A DNA stretch of 59,758 nucleotides from positions 1 through 59,758 of the forward strand of contig NZ_JABBJJ010000032.1 in the NCBI RefSeq assembly GCF_012933655.1. Reading direction: 5' to 3'. Origin of the DNA: Pyxidicoccus fallax. GTDB taxonomy: Bacteria > Myxococcota > Myxococcia > Myxococcales > Myxococcaceae. Shown here piece after piece: positions 1-7,519 of this stretch. The notes below the pieces were generated by a model that saw only the letters and a list, made by a program, of their open reading frames with translations, was not told the DNA's origin and searched no databases. A program made the position numbers and the translations under genes. Within the stretch, counting starts at the first letter, position 1, and each line of letters begins with the position of its first letter.

Positions 1-100
1 GAGGTCTCCACGTTCTGATTGGTGGTGAGCGTAAGATGTGGATAGGAGAGGGGACGGGGCGGGGGCGGGGGTGGGGCGTGTCGCTTCGCGAGGGCTGCAT
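1..100 (-). CDS. Possible 5' end of a gene leaving the window
   Basis: Reading leftwards from an ATG at 98-100, 33 codons stay open to the window edge. A near-perfect Shine-Dalgarno AGGAGGT (complement of 107-113) sits 6 bases upstream of the ATG. The first residues are Met-Gln-Pro-Ser-Arg-Ser-Asp and then a Pro/Arg-rich stretch; no family is recognisable. Against it, the last dozen codons include TTA and AGA, which are very rare in this genome, so the frame may not be coding. The ribosome site is the main support. Confidence 0.3.
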   Translation of the reverse strand, partial: MQPSRSDTPHPRPRPVPSPIHILRSPPIRTWRP

Positions 101-253
101 GTGTCGACCTCCTGAAGGGTTCGCCACGAAGACGCGCGGCCCTTTTCACCTGTGACAGCCGCCTCGGGCCCTCGCCGTCGGCGCACAAGTGCCTGGAATC
201 ACAGGCGACGAAAATATCCATGCGACTTTTCGAGCCCTCGGGCCCTTCTCCGC

Positions 254-1030
254 ATGACCACGATTTCGCGAAGTGAGGGGAGTTCTCCGCGGGGGCTCCG
301 GGTCCGCGTTGTCCTTCTGGCCATGAGCCTCGCGCTGCTTCCCGGCTGCCTCGGCGAGGCCTACATGGTTGCCCGAGCCATCAAGCGCAGCGGCAACGGG
401 CCATTCTACAATCAAATCCAGGGCATGCTCGACGAGGGCGAGGGTGCCCGGAGGTACCCGGGCCGCATCCCCCGCGACCTGGCTTTGTTCACCGAGGGCG
501 ACGAGCGCTTCAAGGGTGAGGCCCGTCCGTACGCCACCGCCGGAGGGCCCCTGTTGAGGTTCGACAGCGCCCCGGAAGGCCGCATCTGCTTCCGCAAGCT
601 CCAGTCCGAGGATGTCTTCGACTTCGGCCCCGAGGAGCTGGCCCGGGTCGACAGGCTCAACCGCGCCTACGACTTCGCGGTGGAGGCGCACGACTCGCTC
701 GACGAGCCCGCGCTTCGCGAGCGTGAGGTCTGGCCCACCGGTTCGAGCGCCCGTCAGCTCGACTCCATCGAGGTTCTCGACGTGGAGCGGGGCACGCGCG
801 ACAACCCGGGCCGCGCGCGGACGAAGCGCTACGTGCTCACAGAGCTGCGGCTCTGCGGCCCCAGGCCTCCGGCGGTGGAGACCGGACGGATGCTCACCGT
901 CTCCGTGCGCCCGCACGAGGGCGTGGAACTCAGCACCGACCCGTACGTGTTGTTCTGGGTGCTGACCGACGACCAGGGCCAGGGCGAGGTCCGCGGACCG
1001 AAGCAGGTCGCGAGCAACGACGGCCACTGA
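254..1030 (+). CDS. Predicted lipoprotein of unknown function
   Basis: A 258-residue protein whose N-terminus has a basic n-region, a hydrophobic core and the lipobox Leu-Leu-Pro-Gly-Cys near residue 32, so it is probably a lipid-anchored envelope protein. I chose the ATG at 254 because it gives a normal-length lipoprotein signal. Upstream in-frame codons encode an implausible Arg-rich extension, and a later ATG at 323 would leave almost no n-region. No clear SD is present. The mature part is hydrophilic and of mixed composition, with no motif I recognise. A 101-base gap separates it from the M48 protease downstream on the same strand, so the two could be co-transcribed. Function unknown. Confidence 0.7.
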   Translation: MTTISRSEGSSPRGLRVRVVLLAMSLALLPGCLGEAYMVARAIKRSGNGPFYNQIQGMLDEGEGARRYPGRIPRDLALFTEGDERFKGEARPYATAGGPLLRFDSAPEGRICFRKLQSEDVFDFGPEELARVDRLNRAYDFAVEAHDSLDEPALREREVWPTGSSARQLDSIEVLDVERGTRDNPGRARTKRYVLTELRLCGPRPPAVETGRMLTVSVRPHEGVELSTDPYVLFWVLTDDQGQGEVRGPKQVASNDGH

Positions 1031-1131
1031 GTTCCGCTCGGGCCCGGGGATGCGCCAGCGCATGAGAAAGTGAGGTGGCCCCCGGGTCTCCCCTCCGACT
1101 TGCTCCGCGCGTTAGCGTGTGTCCTGTTCCC

Positions 1132-2982
1132 ATGAACTCCACCGCCTCCGTTACCGGCTTCCTGCGCGTCTACGCGCTCCCAGCTCTCTGGCTCTTCGCC
1201 CTCCCGGTGTTCGGGCTGTGGTTCGCCGGCCACGCCATCGGCCGCTTCGACCGTGACGTGCTCGCCAGCGTCGAAGCCGGCATCGCCCGCGACAGCGAGC
1301 TCGACGCCTCGCGCCGGCAGGAGCTGCTGGAGTTCTTCCGCGCCGTCCCGGCTTCCGCGGCCTGCCTCTCCGAGGGCGAGGAGCTGGCCGGCTTCAGGGA
1401 GAATCTCGGCGAGGCCTGCTCGGACATGCGGCAGTTCGACGGGATGCGCCTCGTCGCGCTCGCGTCCATCGTGCTGGGCATCGTCTCCGCGCTGATTGCC
1501 CTCGCGTGCGCCCTGGCGGCGTTCATCTCGCGGCCCTTCCAGTACGGCAGCTTCGTGGTGGGGTGGAACGTGCTCCGCGTCACCGGCGCGCTGCAGGCGC
1601 TCGCGCAGGGCGGGCTCGCCGTGTGGCTGTCCTACTGGATGACGGCGCTGTGGTTCGAGCGCTACTACCCGAAGCTCATCGGCATCGTCGGCCTGCTGGC
1701 GGCCGTGGCCCTCTTCATCGTGGTGGCGGCCATCTTCCGCCGCGTGCCCATGGACTTCGAGGTGGAGGCGGAGGTGCTGGAGCCCGAGAAGGCGCCCGAG
1801 CTCTGGGCCCACGTGCGCGGGCTGTGTGAGCGGCTGAAGACGCCGCCGCCGGACCACATCCTCGTCGGCATCGACACCAACTTCTTCGTCACCGAGCACG
1901 ACGTGCGCGTCGGGGACCGCACCCTCTCGGGCCGCACGCTCTTCGTGAGCCTGTCCCTGCTGCGTCTGCTGGAGCGCTCCGAGGCGGACGCGGTGCTGGC
2001 GCACGAGATGGGACACCTGCTCGGTGGAGACACCGGCCATGGCAAGCGGCTGGCGCCCATGCTGGCGCGCTTCGGGAATTACCTCGGGGCCCTGCACGAG
2101 GGCGGCCTCACCCGGCCCATCTTCCACTTCATGCTCGCCTACCGCGGGCTCTTCGAGCTGTCGCTCGGACGCAGCCGGCGCGCGAGCGAGCTCGCCGCGG
2201 ACCGGCTCGCCGCCAGCATCACCTCGGGGCGCGACATCGCCCGCTCGCTGGTGAAGGTGGGCGCGTACGCCAGCTTCCGTGGCCGCGTGGAGGAGGCCCT
2301 CTTCTCCCAGAGCCAGCAGCACGCCTCCGTGGCCATCGCGCAGCGGGTGGCCATGGGCTTCACGGATTACGCCCGCTCCGAGACCTTGCACGGCGACCTG
2401 TACGGCACGACGACGCCGCACCCGTTCGACTCGCACCCGCCGCTCGGCGCGCGCCTGGAGAACGTGGGCGAGAAGCTCGGGCCGGATGACGTGGTGCACA
2501 TGCTCCTGGAACCCACGCGGGACTCGTGGGTGAGCGCCATCCTGGAGGCGGACGCCATCGAGGCGCGGATGTGGGGCGACTACGAGTCCCGCTTCGCCCA
2601 GGCGCATGACGTGGCGCTCGCCTACCGCTACGTCCCGTCCAACGACGCCGAGCGCGAGCACGTGGAGAAGTACTTCCCGCCCCTCACCTTCGAGGGGAAG
2701 GAGGACGGGCCGGTGGTCGAGCTGACCTACGCCCAGGTGAACAGCACGGAGTGGGAGGCGCCGGTGAGCCTGGAGGACGTGAAGACCGCGTCCCGGGAGG
2801 AGCGCATGTTCAAGAAGTACCTGGACCTGAAGGTCCAGGGCGGTGGCCTCTTCAATGGCACCCGCTCCATCTGCCTGAACAAGGTCAAGGACCCGGACGC
2901 GCTGCTCGACGCCTTCGCCCGCTACCTCGGCCGGCACCGGGCAATGGAGCAGCACCGGAAGGAGACGCAGGAGGCGGCGTAG
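1132..2982 (+). CDS. M48-family membrane zinc metalloprotease
   Basis: A 616-residue integral membrane protease. The zinc motif His-Glu-Met-Gly-His lies near residues 291-295, and the third ligand Glu is in the Ser-Glu-Leu-Ala-Ala-Asp segment near residue 352, as in Ste24/HtpX-type M48 enzymes. The N-terminal third carries about four hydrophobic segments (residues about 15-35, 100-130, 145-175, 185-205), and the catalytic domain should face the cytoplasm. The C-terminal 200 residues are soluble and not family-typical. The start at 1132 puts the first membrane segment near the N-terminus; an upstream GTG at 1075 would add 19 residues, and neither start has a strong SD. The gene ends 3 bases before the convergent methyltransferase. 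A role in trimming the neighbouring peptide product is possible but only inferred from proximity. Confidence 0.88.
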   Translation: MNSTASVTGFLRVYALPALWLFALPVFGLWFAGHAIGRFDRDVLASVEAGIARDSELDASRRQELLEFFRAVPASAACLSEGEELAGFRENLGEACSDMRQFDGMRLVALASIVLGIVSALIALACALAAFISRPFQYGSFVVGWNVLRVTGALQALAQGGLAVWLSYWMTALWFERYYPKLIGIVGLLAAVALFIVVAAIFRRVPMDFEVEAEVLEPEKAPELWAHVRGLCERLKTPPPDHILVGIDTNFFVTEHDVRVGDRTLSGRTLFVSLSLLRLLERSEADAVLAHEMGHLLGGDTGHGKRLAPMLARFGNYLGALHEGGLTRPIFHFMLAYRGLFELSLGRSRRASELAADRLAASITSGRDIARSLVKVGAYASFRGRVEEALFSQSQQHASVAIAQRVAMGFTDYARSETLHGDLYGTTTPHPFDSHPPLGARLENVGEKLGPDDVVHMLLEPTRDSWVSAILEADAIEARMWGDYESRFAQAHDVALAYRYVPSNDAEREHVEKYFPPLTFEGKEDGPVVELTYAQVNSTEWEAPVSLEDVKTASREERMFKKYLDLKVQGGGLFNGTRSICLNKVKDPDALLDAFARYLGRHRAMEQHRKETQEAA

Positions 2983-2985
2983 CCC

Positions 2986-3780
2986 TCACGGCGCGGCGCG
3001 GGCCCGCCAGATGAGCTCGCCGCCCGGGCGGACCGGGCCGCCGTCGAAGGACCCCTGGAGCGCCTCCACCTGGAAGCCGGACCGGTGCAGGAGGTGCTCG
3101 AACTCCGAGCGGAAGATGAAGCGGCTGGTGATTCGCCGGTACATCCGGCCCACCACCCGCCCGGAGGGCTCCAGCTCGTCGTACACGAGACAGCGGGTGA
3201 AGCACTGGCTCACGGGGTCTCCCGTCACGCTGGCCCACTCGACGAGTTGATTGCCCGTCACCGGATGCGAGACGACGACCCCCGTCTGCTTCAGCAGCCC
3301 CCGGGACGGGCCGTCATTGCCGACCAGCTCGGCCAGCAGCCGTGACGGCTCGAAGAAGTTGAGCACCAGCCGCCCGCCCGGCAGCAGGTGCCGGCGGATG
3401 TTGGCGAGCGCCGCGAGCTGCTCCTCCACGGTGAGCAGGTGGAGGAAGGTGCGGAAGGGCACGGTGATGAGCGCGAAGCGCGCGTCGAGCGAGAACGACA
3501 CCATGTCGCCCTCGCGCAGGTCGACGCGCTCCCGCACCGGCGGAGGCAGGGCCTGGACCCGCTCCCGGGCCCGGGCAAGCATCGCCGCCGAGCGGTCCAG
3601 CCCCGTGACGCGCGCGCCGGCCTCCACCGCCGGAATCAGGAGCCGCCCGGTGCCACAGCCCAGCTCCAGGCAGGGGCCGTCCGCGCGCCGGGATTCCTCC
3701 ACGTAGAAGGCGACGTCCTCCCGGTAGTTCGAGCAAACGACATCATAGAGGGCTGCATCGTCGGTGTAGTCGAAGCTCAC
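2986..3780 (-). CDS. Class I SAM methyltransferase, likely N-methylase of the MNYLH peptide
   Basis: A 264-residue Rossmann-fold methyltransferase. Motif I is Glu-Leu-Gly-Cys-Gly-Thr-Gly at residues 39-45, followed by the acidic ribose-binding residue in the Val-Thr-Gly-Leu-Asp segment and an Asp-Met after motif II. The GTG at 3778-3780 is chosen because it begins just before the conserved fold (Ser-Phe-Asp-Tyr) and lies 16 bases after the P450 stop. Longer in-frame starts would run deep into the P450 gene. Its SD is weak (CAGGTG), suggesting coupling to P450 translation. In the myxobacterial biarylitide myxarylin the Tyr-Leu-His core is N-methylated, and this gene completes the same three-gene set, so N-methylation of the peptide amino terminus is the best inference. 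A role on another substrate cannot be excluded from sequence. Confidence 0.85.
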   Translation of the reverse strand: MSFDYTDDAALYDVVCSNYREDVAFYVEESRRADGPCLELGCGTGRLLIPAVEAGARVTGLDRSAAMLARARERVQALPPPVRERVDLREGDMVSFSLDARFALITVPFRTFLHLLTVEEQLAALANIRRHLLPGGRLVLNFFEPSRLLAELVGNDGPSRGLLKQTGVVVSHPVTGNQLVEWASVTGDPVSQCFTRCLVYDELEPSGRVVGRMYRRITSRFIFRSEFEHLLHRSGFQVEALQGSFDGGPVRPGGELIWRARAAP

Positions 3781-3796
3781 GGGGCACCTGGCGCGC

Positions 3797-4957
3797 TCAC
3801 GCGCCGAATGTGACAGGAATGCGGTCCGGGCACCGCTGGGTGGCCTGGGGCTTGTGGACGACGTCACCGCTCAGGCGCAGGCGCGGTGAGTTCTCCCTGA
3901 GACTGGACAGGGCCAGCCGCACCACCGCCTTGGCCAGCAGTCCGCCCACGCAGGCGTGGATGCCCCAGCCGAAGGCCAGGTGGGAGTTGGGCTGCCGGTC
4001 CAGGACGAGCGACTCCGGCTGGGAGAACGCCTCCGGGTCCCGGTTGGCCGAGCCCAGCAGCAGCACCAGCGCCTGTCCCCGCGCGATGCGGACGCCGCCA
4101 AGCTCCACGTCCTCGGTGCACACGCGGCCGGTGGCCTGCACCGGGCCGTCATACCGGAACAGCTCCTCCACCGCCGTCTCCAGGAGCGCCGGGTCTCCCA
4201 GCCGGGACAGCTCCACGCCGTGGCGCAGCAGGGAGATGATGGCGCTGCCCACCGCGCTGTATACGGAGGTGTAGCCGGCGTGGAACACGACGCGCATGCT
4301 GTTCATCAGCACGGCCCGCGGAATCCCGGCGGCGGACTCGGAGCGCGCCAGGGCCCCGAGCATCCCCACTGTCGGAGGGGGCTCGAACCAGCTCGCAATC
4401 ATCGCGCTCAGGCCCGCCCTGGCGGCGGCGCCGGGGGCCGCTCGCTCCGGCGCGAGGCCCGCGTCCATGCCGCGGATGATGGCGTCCGACATCTCCCCGA
4501 AGGTGGCGGGGTCCGGCGCGGGGACACCGAGGAAATCACAGACGGCATGGAGCGCGAGCGGCGCCGCGAAGCGCGTCATCAGCTCGCCCCCGCCCTCCGC
4601 GCGAAGCCCGGCGAGCAGGTGATTGGCGTGCAGGTAGGCCCCGCGCTCCACCGCCGCCATGTCCTGCGCGCGGTAGGCGCTCACGAGCAGGCCGCGCAGC
4701 GCGCCGTGCTCGGGCGGGTCCATGGATTGGATGCTCACGCCGTGCTCGGGCACCGCCGTGCCAATCCTTCGCCAGTCGGCGGCGAAGCGGCGTGAATCCT
4801 TCAGCACCTGGAGACACTCCGCGTGCCGGGTGAGCAGCCAGGAGTTGAGCCGCTCATGCCACATCACCGGCGCCGCCGCCCGCATCCGGGCATAGACGGG
4901 GTAGGGGTCTCGCAGCGTCTCGGGGTGCAGGGGCTCGAACTCGACGACGGTGGGCAC
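3797..4957 (-). CDS. Cytochrome P450, predicted biarylitide Tyr-His crosslinking enzyme
   Basis: A 386-residue soluble bacterial P450. The heme loop reads Phe-Gly-Trp-Gly-Ile-His-Ala-Cys-Val-Gly with the ligand Cys near residue 335. The K-helix ExxR is Glu-Leu-Phe-Arg near residue 263. In the I-helix, where most P450s have Ala-Gly-x-Asp/Glu-Thr, this protein has Ala-Gly-Tyr-Thr-Ser (about 226-230), so the usual acid-alcohol pair is absent. The GTG start at 4957 has GAGGAG 7 bases upstream and gives typical family length. The gene lies 101 bases downstream of the 18-base MNYLH gene and 16 bases upstream of the methyltransferase. Known biarylitide P450s join the Tyr and His/Trp side chains of an M-x-Y-x-H/W pentapeptide; myxarylin has a C-N link between Tyr and His. 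That reaction is inferred here from context. Confidence 0.9.
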   Translation of the reverse strand: MPTVVEFEPLHPETLRDPYPVYARMRAAAPVMWHERLNSWLLTRHAECLQVLKDSRRFAADWRRIGTAVPEHGVSIQSMDPPEHGALRGLLVSAYRAQDMAAVERGAYLHANHLLAGLRAEGGGELMTRFAAPLALHAVCDFLGVPAPDPATFGEMSDAIIRGMDAGLAPERAAPGAAARAGLSAMIASWFEPPPTVGMLGALARSESAAGIPRAVLMNSMRVVFHAGYTSVYSAVGSAIISLLRHGVELSRLGDPALLETAVEELFRYDGPVQATGRVCTEDVELGGVRIARGQALVLLLGSANRDPEAFSQPESLVLDRQPNSHLAFGWGIHACVGGLLAKAVVRLALSSLRENSPRLRLSGDVVHKPQATQRCPDRIPVTFGA

Positions 4958-5012
4958 GGAGGCTCCTCGCGGGACGTCCAGGCGACATGTCAGACATTGG
5001 CTGGAGGGAACC

Positions 5013-5036
5013 GGGTCCGGCAAAGGCGCCGGACCC
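5013..5036 (-). promoter_or_regulatory. 9-bp hairpin between the peptide gene and the P450 gene
   Basis: GGGTCCGGC (5013-5021) and GCCGGACCC (5028-5036) form a perfect 9-bp stem with a 6-base loop. It lies in the 101-base spacer after the MNYLH stop and 56 bases before the P450 start. No U-tract follows, so it is not a classical terminator. It could stabilise or partly terminate the short precursor transcript, making precursor more abundant than enzyme, as is common after RiPP precursor genes. A separate perfect palindrome GCAACGTTGC lies at 5045-5054, just after the peptide stop. Confidence 0.55.
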
Positions 5037-5058
5037 AAGTCCTTGCAACGTTGCGATA

Positions 5059-5076
5059 TCAGTGCAGGTAGTTCAT
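5059..5076 (-). CDS. Five-residue RiPP precursor MNYLH (biarylitide/myxarylin type)
   Basis: ATG-AAC-TAC-CTG-CAC-TGA reads Met-Asn-Tyr-Leu-His-stop, only 18 bases. An SD of AAGGAG (complement of 5085-5090) sits 8 bases before the ATG, better placed than that of most genes in this window. Biarylitides are made from pentapeptides of the pattern Met-x-Tyr-x-His/Trp encoded next to a P450. The first two residues act as leader, and the last three become a ring closed by an aryl link. The myxobacterial example, myxarylin, is N-methyl-Tyr-Leu-His with a C-N crosslink. Here the core is exactly Tyr-Leu-His, and the downstream genes are a P450 and a methyltransferase. Such genes fall below every ORF-length cut-off and are normally missed. 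What removes Met-Asn is not evident; the nearby M48 protease or housekeeping peptidases are candidates. Confidence 0.85.
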   Translation of the reverse strand: MNYLH

Positions 5077-5084
5077 TGCCGTCT

Positions 5085-5090
5085 CTCCTT
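5085..5090 (-). promoter_or_regulatory. Shine-Dalgarno site of the MNYLH gene
   Basis: AAGGAG on the minus strand, within AAAGGAGAG, 8 bases from the ATG at 5076. It decides the call of the 18-base gene, since a full-strength ribosome site in front of a 5-codon frame is unlikely to be chance next to a matching P450. Confidence 0.8.
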
Positions 5091-5439
5091 TCCTCGTGCT
5101 CACTCTCGGAGCGCACGGACAAGGAAACAAAAGACAAACATCCCTTCAATACGTGATACCCACATTTCTTATCAGGCCATTTCTTCCGGCCCCACTGCGC
5201 GCCAATCTCTGGCGCCGTGCCAAAATTCCATCGCCGTTGCCGCCACGGCGTCCGCACCTGTCATTGAGTGTCTGGAACCGGGCGGTCGTGGGCGTCGCGG
5301 CCCGGGGAGACACCGCGCCCTCCGGCCCCCGAGGCCGCCTCGCACGGACGGCCAACAAATACGCTTCCGCCTGGGACGCCTGTATCCTCGGTGCATTTTT
5401 CCACGGACCCCAGGGCTTCCCCGTGAAGGAGCGCTCCAC
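5091..5439. other. Divergent control region between the RiPP genes and the OPT gene
   Basis: About 350 bases with no other convincing gene. The part from 5095 to 5215 is clearly lower in GC than its surroundings (runs such as ACAAAAGACAAACAT and CATTTCTTATC) and probably carries the promoter of the minus-strand RiPP genes. From 5230 to 5420 the composition returns to the genomic norm and should contain the promoter of the OPT transporter. I could not identify convincing -35/-10 pairs for either gene. Confidence 0.4.
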
Positions 5440-7422
5440 TTGAACGCCGTCACCTCTTCCCAGCCGAAGGAGATCACCCTGCGCGGGGTCGTCCTCGGTG
5501 TCCTCATCACGCTGGTGTTCACCGCGGCGCAGGTCTACCTGGGCCTGAAGGTCGGCCTCACCTTCGCGACCTCCATCCCCGCGGCGGTCATCTCGATGGC
5601 GCTCCTGAGCGCCTTCAAGAACGCCACCATCCAGGAGAACAACATCGTCCAGACGCTGGCCTCGGCGGCGGGCACGCTGGCCTCCGTCATCTTCGTCCTG
5701 CCCGGCCTGTTGATGACCGGCTGGTGGAAGGACGTGCCGTTCTGGCCGACGTTCGGCGCGTGCGCCATCGGCGGCGTGCTCGGAGTGATGTACACCGTGC
5801 CGCTGCGGCGCGCGCTGGTCTCCACCTCCGACCTTCCGTATCCCGAGGGCGTGGCCGCCGCCGAGGTGCTCAAGGTCGGCACCTCCTCGCGCTCCGGCGC
5901 CACCGAGGGCAAGGCCGGCCTGATGTCCGTCGTCTGGGGCAGCATCGCCTCGGCCCTGTTCGCGGCGGCGGCCGCCGCCCGGCTGATGGCGGGGGAGGTG
6001 GCCGGGTACTTCAGGGTGGGCAGCGGCGCCACCGGCATCGGTGCCGCCAGCTCGCTGGCGCTCATCGGCGCGGGGCACCTGATGGGCGCCACGGTCGGCA
6101 TCGCCATGCTGGCGGGCCTCGTGATTGCGTGGGGCATCCTGGTTCCGCTCCTCACCACCATGAACCCGATGCCGGAGGCCGACGCGTCGGGGCACGCGCT
6201 GCGCATCTGGAGCACGCAGGTGCGAATGCTCGGCGCCGGCGCCATCGGCGCGGCGGCCATCGTGACCCTGGCGGGGCTGGCCAGGCCGGTCATCGGTGGC
6301 CTGCGGTCCGCGCTGGAGGCGGCGCGGCGCGCCAAGGCCCAGGGGCAGGTGCTCGAGCGCACGGAGCAGGACCTGCCCATCACCACGGTGGGGTTGGTGA
6401 CGCTCGTCTCGCTCGTCCCGGCGGGCTGGCTCCTGGCGAACTTCCTCCAGGGCACCGTGCTGGCGGACCTGAGCGCGCCGCTGGTCGCCGTGGGCATCGG
6501 CTACGTCCTGCTGGCGGGCATCTGCGCCGCCGCCGTCTGCGGCTACATGGCCGGCCTCATCGGGTCGTCGAACTCGCCCGTCTCGGGCATCGCCATCCTG
6601 ACCATCCTGGGCGCCGCGCTGAGCGTCGGCGTCGTCGGCCGGCAGGTGACGGGGCCGGAGGTGGCTCCCGCGCTGGTGGCGTTCGCGCTGTTCGTCACCA
6701 CGGTGGTGCTGGCCGTGGCGGTCATCGGCAACGACAACCTGCAGGACCTCAAGACGGGCCAACTGGTGGACGCGACGCCCTGGAAGCAGCAGGTGGCGCT
6801 GCTCATCGGCGTGGTCGCCGGCTCCGCGGTCGTCCCGCCCGTGCTGGCGCTGCTGAACCGGGCCTACGGCTTCGCGGGCGCGCCCAACGCCAATGCCATC
6901 TCGGCGCAGCCGCTGGCCGCGCCGCAGGCGACCCTCATCTCGACCCTGGCCAAGGGCGTGATTGGTGGAGACCTGCGGTGGGACCTCGTGCTCTGGGGCG
7001 CCGCGCTCGGCCTGGCGCTGGTCGTCATCAACTTCGTGGTGAAGAAGGTCAGCAAGGAGCGCTACAGCCTGCCGCCCCTGGGCGTGGGGCTCGCCATCTA
7101 CCTGCCCAGCGCCGTCACGGCGCCGGTGGTCGTGGGCGCGCTGGCGGGCTGGGCCTTCGAGCGCGCCGTGAGCAAGCACGCCTGGGGCGAGCCCGCCAAG
7201 CGCCTCGCCGTGCTCGTCATGTCCGGCTTCATCGTGGGTGAGAGCCTGTTCAACGTCGCGCTGGCCGGGTTGATTGTCTCGACGGGGAAGGGCGAGCCGC
7301 TGGCCCTGCCCATCGAGCTGGGCGAGCTGCCCGCGATGCTCATCGCCCTGGTGCTCGGCATCCTCGCGGTGGGCGGCCTGTATCGCTGGGTGGCGCGAAC
7401 GGCGCTCCGCATCTCGACCTGA
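5440..7422 (+). CDS. OPT-family oligopeptide transporter
   Basis: A 660-residue polytopic membrane protein of the OPT family, proton-coupled carriers of small peptides or metal chelates. The diagnostic segment Pro-Tyr-Pro-Glu-Gly-Val-Ala-Ala-Ala-Glu is near residue 135, and the later Gly-Asn-Asp-Asn-Leu-Gln-Asp segment (about 428-434) is also family-typical. Roughly 14-16 hydrophobic spans are visible. The start is a TTG at 5440 with AAGGAG 8 bases upstream. The open frame extends further left, but that part overlaps the control region and does not look like protein. It is divergent from the MNYLH-P450-methyltransferase genes. Since OPT proteins move tri- to pentapeptides, it could carry the crosslinked tripeptide, but general nutrient peptide uptake is equally possible. 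Confidence 0.9.
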   Translation: MNAVTSSQPKEITLRGVVLGVLITLVFTAAQVYLGLKVGLTFATSIPAAVISMALLSAFKNATIQENNIVQTLASAAGTLASVIFVLPGLLMTGWWKDVPFWPTFGACAIGGVLGVMYTVPLRRALVSTSDLPYPEGVAAAEVLKVGTSSRSGATEGKAGLMSVVWGSIASALFAAAAAARLMAGEVAGYFRVGSGATGIGAASSLALIGAGHLMGATVGIAMLAGLVIAWGILVPLLTTMNPMPEADASGHALRIWSTQVRMLGAGAIGAAAIVTLAGLARPVIGGLRSALEAARRAKAQGQVLERTEQDLPITTVGLVTLVSLVPAGWLLANFLQGTVLADLSAPLVAVGIGYVLLAGICAAAVCGYMAGLIGSSNSPVSGIAILTILGAALSVGVVGRQVTGPEVAPALVAFALFVTTVVLAVAVIGNDNLQDLKTGQLVDATPWKQQVALLIGVVAGSAVVPPVLALLNRAYGFAGAPNANAISAQPLAAPQATLISTLAKGVIGGDLRWDLVLWGAALGLALVVINFVVKKVSKERYSLPPLGVGLAIYLPSAVTAPVVVGALAGWAFERAVSKHAWGEPAKRLAVLVMSGFIVGESLFNVALAGLIVSTGKGEPLALPIELGELPAMLIALVLGILAVGGLYRWVARTALRIST

Positions 7423-7519
7423 CCGCCGGGGTGTAACAATCCAGCCGCACCGGGCATCGCACACCGCGCCGTCCGGCGCGTGTATAAGCGCACAGGCCCT
7501 CGAAACCGGAGTCCCTGTG

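Noticed and set aside
829..2955. Long open frame antisense to the M48 protease (708 codons)
   Set aside because: It mirrors the GC3 bias of the plus-strand gene, is His/Arg/Gln-rich without any motif, and the plus strand carries an intact HExxH protease.
4854..5048. Short frame starting with Met upstream of the P450 (minus strand), possible alternative leader peptide
   Set aside because: It has no SD, runs into the P450 in another frame and lacks the M-x-Y-x-H pattern; the 5059-5076 gene explains the region better.
5059..5076. MNYLH as a leader peptide for attenuation rather than a product precursor
   Set aside because: There are no codon runs for a regulatory amino acid and no alternative hairpins with a U-tract, whereas the P450 and methyltransferase match the known MxYxH peptide family.
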